Of a stretch of 64,000 nt of DNA, positions 14,835-28,000 are shown piece by piece. The notes below the pieces were generated by a model that was not told where the DNA came from, did not search any database, and saw only the letters and a list, made by a program, of their open reading frames with translations. The translations under genes were made by a program, and so were the position numbers. The DNA comes from Atrichornis clamosus (taxonomy: Eukaryota; Chordata; Aves; Passeriformes; Menuridae). Positions within the stretch are counted from its first letter, which is position 1. The number at the start of each line of letters is the position of its first letter. The stretch spans positions 186,001 to 250,000 of the forward strand of contig WBMZ01002658.1 of NCBI GenBank assembly GCA_013400975.1. Reading direction: 5' to 3'.

Positions 14835-17269
14835 GAAACCTTTGCCAATAGCCATGTTTTTCAAGTGTCACTGCCCATCTCTACACTGCCAGGCTATCTC
14901 CTTCTTCCTGGTACTTAAAAAGCATAGAATGTGAAGGCATGTTTCACCTATTTATAGCCTAGCTGTGGATCATGGGCGCTTGGAAATGTCCTATATAGCC
15001 CTGATCTGAACACCATGTTGGAATACAAACTGCAGAGTGAATGAGCAGGTAATTCATTTCAAAGACCTTCCCATTCCTGACAATTAACTCCCTTTTATTC
15101 TTGCTTCATACATTTAGGGAATATATGACTAAACATTTCATTAGATATATAAACTAAACATTTCATATAATGCTTTATTCAATGTGCAGATTAAAATGCT
15201 AGCTGTCAGGAACATTTTTCAAACATGGTCAAAATTTTTCATTTCTCTCAGTATTTGAAAGTTTAAATTACTGGTGTTTATATTACCTATATACCAGTAC
15301 TATACAGCATATACAGTACAGTAAAAAGCCATATAACATGATTCAGTAGGGAAGACCATAAAACAGTAAATCAACTTAAAGTGCCTTTCCAGGAAATCGC
15401 CCATGTGCAGAAAAGGCACTTCACAACATGCTTGAATGGCTTAATTCTTTTCTTTACCAGGGATCTCAAATGTCCTGATTCTATCCAGTGGCAGTTGTAA
15501 TGCTATTAACTTTTTACCTGCTTGCATCAGAAAATGCCTGATGTCTAAGAACAATCAGATTTTTGATAACTAAATTGTTACTGAAGATACGATATTTTGT
15601 GCCAATACCAAAAAATTGCAACTTTCAGTTGCAAACAAATTGTTTTGTTCTTCTATGTGACTTCAGATATGTGTAAATAGTTTTACACTGAATCCATAAG
15701 TAGCCCATGAAATACAAGATCTCTTGCTTATTTGAAGAGTTACAATGCATCTCTATGTAAGTGAAGCCTGTCACAGGATTGGTTTTGAAGGTAGGCAGTT
15801 CTACAAGTTCTGGCAATATACGAGGAATGGCTTCAGGCTGTAAGATTTCAGAAAAAGAATGTCATAGGCTTTCTGTTGGCTGGGGGAGGGAGGAGAGTGG
15901 AGCATCTACCTCTAGAATGTCTATTTAGCAGCAGAACTCAAGTGATCTTAGCAGAGACAAGAGACAAGGTCTTGATAAAACAAGAGAAAAATAACCATTA
16001 TTTTTTTGGTCCATCTAGTTAGAACCTGGTTCCACTTAAAGTTTTGTTGCCAAATATCAATTTTTTTAGGGTGCTGAAGCAGGCGTATCCATACAGACTG
16101 AAATCTACCAATTATACAATCACACTGTACCTGTACTTGTACAACCTCAAACTGTAACCCTGAATCAATGTAAACACAAACACACCAACCACAATCTGAT
16201 GAGAAAGTAAAAGTGACAAACTGTAATGCATTTATCATATTGAAAAAGCTGTGAAACATTCCCTAGGTGTCATTTCTCCTGATATATTAAGAAGAGTTTG
16301 AACACCAAAAGCCGTGTAGAAGAAAATTGAAAGGACAGAGCCTACGAAGTGTAGAGTTCACCAATGGGGAAACAGCAGTATCTAAGGCTACTAGACAGCA
16401 TCAGCTGTGAGCAGGAACATAAAGTAATAAATTTAATCTGCAGGTTAGATAAATACCTGTCTGAAATTATGTAAGTACAGATAATTCTGTTGTTAGGAAA
16501 GTGGAGAAACTAAATGACCTGTAAAGTGTCCATCCAGCTTTAATCTGTTGCCTAGAAAATATACAATATTCTCAGAGTTAGCAACAACTTTACTCTCAGA
16601 GAGTAAACCAAGAATAATCAGAGACTGGTACTAAATATGTAAAAAACAGACCACCTTCCACTCCTTTTCCAATGTTCTGAATCTTACTAGCAGCTCATGC
16701 TAGTGCCTGAAACAGGATAGTGAACTGGATGCTTTACCTATCTAGTCAATCTGCCCACTTTTCTAAAGATGTAACTAAATATACCTCATATCCTACTTGA
16801 GCCCAAAGATCATTTAAGAAGTAAAGGGGCAAAAGCCTAAAGCATACGGCAGGAAGGAGTTCAGGCATTCATCAGTGATGTCTGGTTCTTTCCTCACTAG
16901 GACCAGCCTCCTTTGACACTCTCAGAACCACTAAGTTTGTGGCATGGCACAGGGATGTGCTCCTTCTTACTCATGAACCAGAAAAAAAATTAATTTGGAA
17001 TGAAGAGGGCATCTTAGAGTACATGACTCTGCTTTACAAAAGTAAATTTTCAAGGTTATTTTAAATGAAGAAATGTGCAAGGATAACCATGGAAGGAACC
17101 AAGAGACTCCTCTGGATCATGATCATATTAACGATCTATATTAAGGACCATTCCTTAGCAACCCAGTCTTTCACAAACACCTTTCTCAGGGACTGGAATT
17201 CTGACTGGTTTTCAGGGACTGAAACATCGAGACTGCGCTGGATTACACCGCTTTGCTCAGACCGCAGCT
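14835..17269. other. Noncoding DNA upstream of the CpG island
   Basis: AT-rich, with no recognised exon, repeat family or RNA gene. Distal promoter elements of IL6ST may lie here, but none can be pointed out from sequence. Confidence 0.55.
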
Positions 17270-18480
17270 GTTGACAAGAGCATTCTCCAGCCGCCCGTGC
17301 TCCCAAGGGAGTCTTGCGAAACGCCGGGAAGGCCGCTGGCTTCTCAGGCCTACCCAGGACAACACCCCCGCTGCGCCGCCCGCACAGGCCTGGCCGGACA
17401 AGGGCCGGGAGAACCTTCCAGAGGCCTGACCGGCGGCGGCCCGGACACGGTCCGGCTCTCCTCAGCCGGGCATCCCGCGGCTGCCGCCCAGAGCTGAAAC
17501 ACACCTTGATGGCTGCACCCTGCGGGGCCGGAGAGCGCGGGCACAGCCGACGGACGCGATGAAGGATGAGAGGAAGGGGCACCGCCTCCCTCAGGGCCCC
17601 CAGCCGTCGCTCCCACCCCCCGCGCGCGCCCCTTGGGATGCTGGCACCGGCCGCTGCGTTACGGGAAGCCCCGCCCCCTCCCTCCAGACCCGCCCACCCA
17701 CGGGACGTCACGCCCCCCGCGGGCCAATGGCGGCGCAGGTGGAGGAGGAGGGAAGGGCGCGCGGGGGCTGGGGCGGGGCAGGAGCGTGTCCGTGCGCGGG
17801 GCCGCGCGTGTGGGACGGCGGCGCGATGGCGCGAGGCGGCCGGGTCGCTATTTAGGGGCAGCGGCCGCGGGGCGCGGGCGGCGGCGGCGGCGCCGGGTAA
17901 GGGTCGAGGGGTGTGGCCGTGCGTGGGGCTCCCCTTCCTTTCCACCTCCTCAGCGTTCTCTCCCTGGGGGGCGTCCAGCGGCGGGGGCCGCGCTGGGCTG
18001 TCCTTTCTCTCCGGGCCGTGCGTCCGCGGGCGGGGACACCGGAGCGTTCGCCCAGGGCTGACTGGGAGACGGGACGGGCGGGAGGCAGCCTTGCGCCATT
18101 GAGTTCCCGGGCCGATCGCCAGCCGTGCCCCGCGGCAGTGTCTCGTCTCGTCCAGCCTTCCCTCGCAGGCGGCGGCGGAGCTGCCCGGCGGTGACGCTCA
18201 GAGCGCAACATGGCCTCGCCCGCCGCCGCCCGGGGCCGCTCGCTGCGGGGCCTGGGGCTTGCATAGCCCCTCGTGGTGCCTCGTCTTCCGTGCCCCATCC
18301 GCAGCCCTTCCCCTGGCGTGGCGCGGAGGATCAGGCTGAAGGTTATCTGGGCTCTTCTCTAGAGCGGTGGTGCTTAATGCCGACGGCCTGAATTGGCAAA
18401 GGTGTCGCGACCCTCGCGGGACTCGCCTCTTTCGGGTTTTTGGACTGTCGGATAAGCTTGGCTGTGCCACCGGCAGGCAT
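17270..18480. promoter_or_regulatory. IL6ST: CpG island over the IL6ST promoter
   Basis: About 1.2 kb of very GC- and CpG-rich DNA stands out sharply from the AT-rich flanks. It carries an inverted CCAAT box (CCAATGG at 17724), a CRE-like GACGTCA (17704-17710), a GC box GGGGCGGGGC (17770-17779), a second GC box near 17669, a STAT-like TTACGGGAA (17659-17667) and a TATA-like CTATTTA near 17848. It lies 7 kb upstream of the gp130 start codon, as expected for a gene whose first exon is noncoding. Long open frames on both strands here, including one of 269 codons at 17136-17945 (-), are what GC-rich DNA with few stop triplets produces, and I do not call them genes. A divergent noncoding transcript is possible but not shown. 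Confidence 0.85.
17850..17896 (+). other. IL6ST: Probable noncoding first exon of IL6ST (3' end only)
   Basis: A strong splice donor (CGCCGG|GTAAGG) sits inside the CpG island, with its GT at 17897-17898. The end of the exon is therefore well placed. The transcription start is not: a TATA-like CTATTTA at 17848 would give a very short exon, and a start further upstream is equally possible. A second noncoding exon inside the following 7 kb intron, as known in mammals, could not be located from sequence alone. Confidence 0.5.
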
Positions 18481-21400
18481 TTCCTTGATGAAAAGATTTG
18501 CATTTTGTTGCCTTCACCAGAAATGGTCTTCTCTTGTTGCCTGTAGATTAGAAGGTAGAAAACTGCTACCCTGAAAGATACGTATACTTCGTCTTACTAC
18601 TGGTCCAAGTACTGGAGGGGATTCCCTGAGGAATTAGGGAGGAGCGGGTATAGTGACTGTCTGGTAACTTCCAGTGTGCTCCTCAGCTCCAGTCATCCCT
18701 GTAGTGGGGATCTGATGCTTTCCCTAAAATAATCGGCATCGATATTTTCTTTTCTCAGATGATGAAACTGAAGCACAAAGGAAAGCGGTCTGCCAAGTAT
18801 GTTGGCAGGGTAGAGGAGAATAGTTCCCAGTCTCAGTTTTCAAACTTGTTTTAGGCTGACTAGAAGTTTGCCAGCTGGTGGCTGCTTGTTACTGCTGAGG
18901 CATTCTAAAGGAGAAACCTTGTAGTAGAAATATGTGACATTATAGTTCTGTCACTAGTGATCTGACCTGTCACTGAGGGAAGGAGGGGGAAGGGGTGTCC
19001 TCAGCCTGAAGAGGCTGGATACTTTTGAGAGTTAGGGTCGTTTTTCTTTAATCCTCTTTTCTATAAAAATATAAAATTCATACATGTGTTCTTATATGCT
19101 GTTACTTTCAGAGCAATGATTATGTAAAAGGTACTGTTGAAAACATGTAATTTATTAACTTAACAGATTTTTTAATCTGTATGTTGGTGTAGCACAATAA
19201 GAACGTAAGTGTGAATGATGAAGATTTGAGACTCCTTCCTAGAAGCTGAGCATTAAAAGTAATTATTTGGATATTGTTTATGTGTCTAGAAATGCGATAC
19301 TTTAGGTAAAGTCAATACGTAAGTATTTTGGCTGAGGGGGAAGATACAGGCACATCTATGAGTATGCAAAATGGAGATACCCTGTTTCCCATGCTGCTTG
19401 TCTAGAGGATTACCACTAGCACAATTATATAAAATTAAATAAACTTCTTGGCCATTTTTTCAGCAATTATTCTTGTCTTAGCAAGAACTGTCTAGATTAG
19501 AGGAACAGCATTGCTGATGATCAGTCTGGAAGGTTTGACTTCAAAATGAGAACATGGAGTGCTAAAACATTACTTTGTATAAATTAATTTGATTTTTGGA
19601 CTAAAGCTACTTTCTAGCTTTGAGAAAATTCTGAAGTATTTTAGGGAAAGTGATTTACAGTTTTAAGAAGGTACCAGAAAGAACTTAATTATTGCAAGCA
19701 AATATTTGGTGCTTCTATAATTAGGTATTTCAGTAATTTTAATCGCTGTTCCTTTTTTGGGTTTCTTTTTTTCTCTATATTTTTTTATTCTGAGTGCTCT
19801 ACTAAAACTCAGAATAGAGTAGGTAGGGATAAGCCTCCTTCTAGAGGCAGAGGAATAAGTAATGTAAAGAAATGACTTGCCTAGATGGTGAAAGGGATAG
19901 ACACGTCTTTTGTATGTAGAGATTTTAAATATGAAAATGTATTTCAGAATATTCTGTTCCTATAATGTTAAGTAATATTTTCAAGTGCTTCTCTTAGAAG
20001 TGTTTGGTGTTTTTTGTGGCTCATAAATATTTCCAAGAAGGAAGTAAGCTTGAAGGAAGGAAGGAAGGTTGCAGATTAAATATGCTTATTAGAAAGCAGT
20101 TACTGTTTGAGTAATCAAAATTCCTTGAGGATAGTTACAGCTTTTAGATAGCTTTAAGTACAATCTGGCTTGTTATAAAACCTCAAGCAGCAGCTGCTTT
20201 GTGCAGCAGCACTGGTTCTGTCTGCCTGAGCTATGTAGATTCTTAGTGAGAGATTACCACTTAAAGCCGTAAACACAACTCTTCATTTTTTTGAGGAATT
20301 TCTGGAAATCCGTTTGCCAGCAACCTTTGGTCTTTCGTGATTGATGCGATGATGAGCCTTAATAGACTGAACACCTTCCTGTGGTGGTTGTGGTGTTATC
20401 TATACTTCCTGACTTGCAAACCGGCTTTGCTAGCAAGTACATGTTATTTTGGGTATAGTTTCTTAAGGTGCCATTGTCATTTGTAGGTCACCTGGACATT
20501 AATTGTCACTTTTCTGAAATGGAGACATGATAACTTGTTATATGACATATGCCTGTATTCATTTTGGAGTAGATCTCATGGTTTATGAAATAAGATTACT
20601 TTTTAAGATTTCTCTCTTGCTCAGAATAAATAGTAATATCTGTTTTGTAGTAATACCTGTTTTGTGTGAATGCCTGACACTTCTTCACAGACTGTAAGTC
20701 ACAGGTTAATCATAATACTCAACACTGTTACTACTTTGTGCATATAAAGTTTGATTTTAGGGTCATTATTAGCTTTTCAGAGGACCCTGCATGAAGCATC
20801 AGTTTAAGTGTCAGGCATAAAGGCTTAGTGCTTACCTTGCAAAATGGCTGCAGGATGTGAAGAATAATAGAAGACCCATTTGATTTAGAGATTAAGTGAG
20901 GTGATCTCATGGCATATGAGCTTTATCAGTCTGCCTTTACAGAAATAATCAGAGCATTTTAACATAGTTTTCCCTCTTAGAGATAACTTGTGTTCTGTGA
21001 GTTAAGAACTTTAACCAGCAGCAGTTCTAAATTGACTGTGTTGGTTTTACTCAAACAGTAGTATTTTGATGGACTTTGATCTTTTGCCACTTAGGTAGAC
21101 TAAACTATGAGAGTAACCCAACCAACTTCTAACATCAGTTTCTTTCTCTGTCTCCCTTGCCTCTTCACTTAGTTGATTCGGCTTTTTGTTTGTTTGTTTG
21201 TTTTTAATAAAAAACATCTGAATTGACTAGCTGCTTCAATGTTAATTAAGCATCAGGTTCAGCTTTCATCTTAGGTTCTTAATGCACTATAACAGCCTGT
21301 AAAACATAAAACTTCGTTTGGGCTGTACATAGTGACTGAAAGAAATTACTGAATTTTCTGTTGTCTAGACTTAACAGCTTAGTCTGACTTAAAATAGTTA

Positions 21401-24400
21401 ATGCCAAACAATTGGTGTCTAGCCTGTCTGTTGAATGATGGCACTATCTTTTAAAGTTTGGTGTGGCTCATATGCAGGTGTTCTGAACTGTCTTTGCCTG
21501 AGCATTTTTACATGCTCAGATAAGAAAACACTAGTTTGCATAGAAGTATCTTCCTCATTCAAATATTGAGTTTGACTCCTTGTTCTGTTAAAATTCCACC
21601 AGTTTTCTGCTTTTTTTTTTTTTTTTTACTGCTTTCATGTAGGCAAGATGGCTGGAAGTGTCTAGTGTAACTCTGGATCTTTTCCCTAGAACTAAATTTC
21701 AATTAAGATTGAGTCTTGTAAAAGCCAGAGACACTAATGTTTTTTAAAATAGCACACATTAGAAGGAATTGCAACCCATACCTCCTTAGCGGGTTTGGAG
21801 GTGTGTAGCTTCAATCTTCTTCAAACTGCACTGATCAGCAGGGGGTGGGGGGAAGTAAAATACACCAGAACAGCCTAAAGCAGATATATGCTGAATTGTG
21901 GCATGATTTTGACCCTGTCCTTTCAACTGCTTGGTTCCCGTACTGTAGTTGGTGGGCTTTCCACTTAGCTCTCCTTTGCAGGTGATGGAGCGTGAGGCTC
22001 TGTTTGTTCTCTTGCCTGTGAGAAGCTCAGTGCAGTAGAATTAAGTGCTGCAGTCTGTGGAGGGCTTCACTGCTCCCTGAAAACAATTGCTAAACTTTCC
22101 AAAGTGCAAAGCAGTAGAGGTTTGGACTTCAGCCTCTTATGTGTGAATGAATCTGCTCGGAACAAGTGAAATTCTAAGTCTGGAAGACAGTTGAATATTT
22201 ATTTGAAATTTGGCATTTATTTGAAAAGAGAGACATTTAATTTCCTGTGAAAAAATCATACTTTAGGGCAAAAGATGCTGTAATTATGTATTATTGTTTA
22301 ATTCTGTTAAGTTGGTTATTGTTTTTTATTTATTTATTCCTTGAATTGCTTTGCAATATTTTTTTTACCGACCTGAGGCCATACTTAATAACTGCTGGTG
22401 TGAAAATCATTGAATAGTTTTGTGGAAATAGTATTTAACTGGAATAGATAACAACCGAAAAGATAACCAGTAACTTTGTAAAGGTGTAACAGTTAGTTTA
22501 GGTGACACTGCTATTATTCTAAGATGGCAGAATAATGATGTCAAATGGGAGAAAAATGCTGTATTGAACATTTTAAAAATTTTTTTTTACCTTTTTACAT
22601 CTGTTTCATTCTTTCCCCTTCAGTGAGGAAGGTGCTTCTGCTGTTGTTTTGCAGCTGTTGGCAATCAGCAGTGAAGCAGAGCTGCTGCTTCTTTCCACCT
22701 ACCTTGTAGTTGCCCTCAGGCTTCTGATGACTTTCAGATCTTCTGCAACTCAAATTGTTCCACTTAAATAGTTTTAAATGAATCTTGCTTGAAGTAACAG
22801 ATCCTAAGGTCTGTCCATAGAAGAGCTCAACATGCTTTAGGTAACAAGCACTATCCTAGTAAGTGTTAGCATAAGTCAAGACACGAAAGTAGGTCCCTGT
22901 ATGCTGAATTTATTTAGTGATTTAGAGTAAAAGAGAATACCCTTCGTTCTCGTTGCATGTATTCACATGCAAAATTATGAAAATTTGTGAAACTAGTTGG
23001 TATTCTAATATACAGAAATGCATGTGCGGGTAGAAGCGTTATTTTTCAGATATTAGACACTTTACATACAAAGTAAGAAAAATCAATTGGTGTAGTTATT
23101 TTACTGTACCCTTGCAATAAACAGCCAAATACACATTGCATTTAAAGCAGTATAATGCTTCTCATATCCAGCCCAGTGAGAATACTTGAGTAGAACATCG
23201 AAAAAATTAATAGCTTTTTGATTCTCAATGCCATACAGCTACAGTCTGATTATAAACGACTTCTTATTTAGTCAAAAAACAAACCAACAAACTTCCAGTG
23301 ACAAATGGAAATGCTCATTAACATATATGTAAAGTCTTTCAATCAGCAATGTTTCTGCTATAAAGTTTCTATGTAGCAAATTTTGGTGGGCTTTGAGTAA
23401 TGAGTATAGGTGCAAATAAAGATAGAGCTGGGTGATTCTGATGGCTTCTATTTTAGTTCTAACTGAAAGAGATCTAGGTTGGTGCCCTGCGAAGACTCTG
23501 TACGTTTGAGATTGGCTTCCATTATTTGTTCCTGTGAATAGATATTTTCTTTACATTAAAGTGTTTGTCTTGATTTGTAAAGAAAAAATGGCTTAGTTGT
23601 GTTGATGTGTAAGGAATGAGGTTCTGGCTTGGTAGTGAAACATCCATGCTTAAATGTTTTTTCTAGATTTACTTATATATGTGAAATACTTTGTGCCTTT
23701 CTATCACTATGATAAAGTAAATTACGTTCAATCTAAGCAAAGGGTTGTTTACTGTCATAAATGTCAGTTTACTTTTATTCTGATAATAGTAAATGTAACT
23801 TACAAATTTTCCTCTCTAGGGAATACTGAGAAATTCTTTCAACTTTTTTTGTGAGTTTCCTTTTATGGGGTACAGCTTAGAATAGTAGTTGCCAAGGAAG
23901 TTGTCAGGTTAGTGAAAAATAGAACTTCAGAAACAGGGTTTCGTAGGCCATCTCGTCTCAAATCTTAGTAAATCTAAAGAGCCTTTAGTTTCTAGGTGTA
24001 AGAATACTATGAAGTCTGCTTCTTGAAATCAGCTTATGAACTAAATGCCTTATTTCACTAAGACAATCCACCTGTTCCTGTAGACGTGTAAATGTAGCTA
24101 AAAATAATACAGCTCATATGCTTAGTAAAGAATGGTCACTTACTTCTAGTAGTTTAGGGCTGGTTTAAAACTGCTTGTTGAGAAAACTAGAACAGACTTT
24201 GTGGCTTTAGAACAGAGCTGGAGGCTACTGTGTGAAGGCTCCAATTTCTCTGTTTTGTAGAAACAGCAACATGTGAGAACAAGCAAGTTCTGCTGCAATA
24301 CAGAAATAAATAATGTAAGATGTTACAAAACGCACTCCAACTTTTGAGGAATTGCAAACTCTCTTGTAAAGTTTTGATGAATTAATTCGTGCTTTTTGTA

Positions 24401-24944
24401 TAGTAGACAACAGTTCTTGATTCGGAAGCATTGTGCTTTGTAATTCCTGAACATATTTTAAGTTACTCTTGTGAATGAGACACATGGTTTTATGGTGAGT
24501 TGTTCTGAACCTTGTCCAAAGCTTTTATATGAGTGCCCTTGGAAGTTAGGTAAGTACGATAACCATAATCAAAGTCATAGGGTTGTGTTTTAAAACCCGA
24601 ACCACAGCGTTATGCTCTATACTCTAACTGAAACTCCCACAGAATTACCAGTGACCTTTCTTTTCATATACAATGTGAAAACCTTAAGCTGATACATTTC
24701 TTAAATTTGTAACTAAAGTAGCTTTAAACGGCTTCATTTTACCTAAATAGACATTTGATTTTGTGTTAGTGTGGGGAAGATTGAAACAATATGCCCATTC
24801 TAAAGTAAGATACAAATTTATTTTCCTGGAAGAATTTGTATATGTGAGAAATTATCTTAGAGCAAATAAAAATCTGAATTTGATATTGATCTAAAGTAAA
24901 GAGTAACAGTTTAAATTTATATATATGTATCTTCTCTGTTACAG
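17897..24944 (+). other. IL6ST: IL6ST first intron
   Basis: Seven kilobases between the CpG-island donor and the first coding exon. The first 0.6 kb is the tail of the CpG island. The rest is AT-rich with simple sequence only: a GGAA run near 20050-20068, a GTTT run near 21187-21205 and an 18-base T run near 21611-21629. I see no convincing coding exon and no clear mobile element. A further 5' UTR exon may be hidden here. Confidence 0.6.
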
Positions 24945-25025
24945 AAATTCTCTGCAGCATGTTTTCTAGGTGGAACTGGGTGGCCTGTGGCTTCTATCTG
25001 CTGTTGAATATTTGTTCTCCTGAAG
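24945..25025 (+). CDS. IL6ST: IL6ST coding exon 1: start codon and signal peptide
   Basis: Acceptor TGTTACAG precedes 24945 and donor GTAAGA begins at 25026. ATG is at 24959-24961 with A at -3, a good initiation context. It encodes a short signal peptide with a hydrophobic core ([11 protein letters not shown]) and ends one base into a codon. No upstream in-frame ATG is present in the exon. Confidence 0.93.
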
Positions 25026-28000
25026 GTAAGACTTCTGCATCTCCTATACAAGAGATCGTAGAACTTGTTAAATTGGATGTCTGAAGCACTTGCTTGCTTT
25101 TTATCTAGATACTTGTAGGATGGGGACAGAAAACAAAGTGTGTAAGGATAGACACGCCTAGTCTTCTAACATTAGTTCACCACAACAAAGATGCGCACTT
25201 ACCCCAAGTTTTCTGTGTTAACTTTCTTAGCAGAAAATACTTTATTATCATAAGAGTAACTTCAAGTATAGTAATTTCCTCCTTAAAAACGTATAAACAT
25301 TCAACCCTTGACTCTGCTCTTTCTCTCTCTCTCTAAATGCCCCTGCTTATTAACAGAGCTCTTCTTGCTTGGTAAAACGCCTTTGCAAAGCCTAAGGAAC
25401 GCTACGCTGGTTTTTCCCCTTGAATCTTCTTGGTGGTCCGCTAGTGCATTTCAGTTTTATAACTGTCAAATAACTGCTTAACTACCTGCTAAGACACAGA
25501 ATGCTCTGCAGTTTTTAATAAAGGTGAAATTCTTTTTCTTTTTAGCTTCAGGTGGACTCGTGCAGTCATGTGGTCACATCATCCCAGAGTCTCCTGTATT
25601 GGCCCTTGGTTCCAATTTCACAGCATTATGCATTCTGAATGAGAGTTGTCTGGACTTTGGCAATATCTATGCTAATCAAATTATCTGGAAAATTAAAAAT
25701 AGACTGGTACCTAAAGAACAGTATCGTGAAATAAACAGAACGGTTTCCAGTGTCACATTTAATGACACTTCTTCACTAGCTACTCCTCTGACATGCAACA
25801 TTTTAGCAGATGGACAGATTGAACAGAACATTTATGGAATTACAGTTACTGTAGGCTGTGAGTACCATTTTTTTACATTTGATTCTGGTCTTAAGGAAAT
25901 TGCTTCTAAGAAACATGAAAATGCAACAATAGAACGTCTGTGTATCTTGAGATACTTATTTTTATTCCCTTAATTCCTGGATAATTGTATAAAAATATTG
26001 TCAAATTACATGCCACCAAAGCTGCTAAATCGGCACTGAATAAAGTTTTCTAAAAACTAGAAAATGCCCGGGAGTACTTCAGTGTTGAAGTAGGAAGAAA
26101 GCAGAACAACAAAAATGGGCAAGCAGGAAGATTTTAATTACAGAACAAAGGTTTGAATTTAACTGAAATAGGTCCTAGGAAATTAACTTTTCCTTCTTGC
26201 TTCTGTATCAGTGTTGGAGGAAATACTTTTGGGTCATATGTCCTGGTTTCATACTAACATTTTGAAATCAATGTTTTCTTCATTAATGGACTGAGAAATA
26301 TTAAGTCCATCTGTATCACTAAAGCTAACATGAATTGCTTAAAGGAAGGAACATATTATTTGGATTTCTTTACCTCTGTACCTAAGTAAATGCTTTAAAC
26401 TACTTATAAACTTGTTTGTTCAAGGATGGTAGCACTTGCGTAGTTCAAAGCAAGTATTCTTTTCAACAAGACTCTGTTGAGAAAATTACATGAATAATTT
26501 AATATACTACTTCTCAATTACTTGGTGTCTTACTAATAGGATAATTGTTCAAGTGCGCTAAATATCGTGTGATATGGCTGAGGAATTATGTTGTCTCCTA
26601 GTGATGGCAAAAGATACTGCAGTTACTGAATGGTCTGCGTGCAAAAGGCTGTCTTGAGTTCAACAATTTAAAATTATGTGGTTGTAGGATGACTTGAAAA
26701 AATGCTTTAATAGAAAAGTAATGTTTTCTGTTTCAGCTTTTGAGGAGTAAGTATTTTATCAGAAAAGATAAAATAAAAAGTACTGTAAAAAAGGTAAAAT
26801 ATATGAAAAGGTGAGGACAAATAAATTATTCTAAGATTATAAACACAATGACAGTACAGATGATATTGTGCAGTTGTAATTCACATTAAAGTCTTGAGAT
26901 ACATTTGTATTTAAAGCTATTATATTTTGATACTGCCAATTAAAGAAAAGCTAAATAATGAGGCCAGCAACAGATTTGAGAAGAATACGATTATTTGGGA
27001 AGAAAGCAGTAAGATTCATAAGATTGTTCTGTTGAAACTAGCACTCAGCTTGAAAGAAAATAAGATTCTCTAAGTACATTATACTCTTGTAAATAATGAT
27101 AATATAGGAGGTAGAAACAAACTCTTTGTATGCTATAATTTGACTTTAAGAAGGAAAGGAAATATTTTGCTTCACTCTGAAGAAGTTCCCTACACACTAG
27201 TGTGCATTGATGAAGCTCTCTAATCTTTCTTGTATGGGTTCACAGCTCAAGCTTCTTTCATACCTTAGCTGGGGAAGAACAGACCTATTGCAATTGCCTT
27301 TATAGCTCAGGTTACTGGCAAAGTCACCATATGCCAATCCAGTAGTGGTTATTAATTTTTTTTCTGTGTGAATTAAAATATATTTAGATGAGAGGGGTTA
27401 ACATCAAGTTTTCTGCCTCAGAATGAGAAATCTTCGTTGTTCCTTACTAGCAGGTGCTTATTCCTTATATAGCCTACTCTTTGTCAAAGCACCTGTTTAA
27501 GCTTCTTGACTTTGATTGCAGGATGGTATCTAGCACTTTTTGCCACATCATTTAGAAAAAGTGTTGATTAAATACTTCTGATGTTCACAGAAATTGCTCT
27601 AGTGGGACACTTAAAATGATTCTTCGTGGATTGAAATGTGTGTATAGATTAATTATTGCTAACTCCTTCTGTACAGTGGCCCCAGAGAAGCCCAGGAACT
27701 TAAGTTGCATTGTGCATCAGTTGTCAAGGCTCAGATATCCTATGACTTGTACCTGGAACCCTGGAAGGCATACATTCCTGGATACTCAGTTCAGGTTGAG
27801 ATACAGCTGGTAAGTAGCCCTTTATAGAATATCTAAACAATTCTGAAGAATATTTTTATGCTAAACCAACATTCCTTGAAATTCCATGATACTTTGGAAG
27901 AGTTCTTAGCATAAGTCCAGTTTCCTGAAGCATTGCTGTCTGATTTGACGGGGAAGGAAAGAGTGTAAAGAAGTTGACATTCAAAGTAGTTCTAAAGTCA

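Noticed and set aside
17136..17945. 269-codon open frame on the - strand over the IL6ST promoter
   Set aside because: It lies in a CpG island where stop triplets are rare. The translation is Arg/Pro/Ala/Gly-rich without a domain, and several overlapping frames on both strands are equally open.
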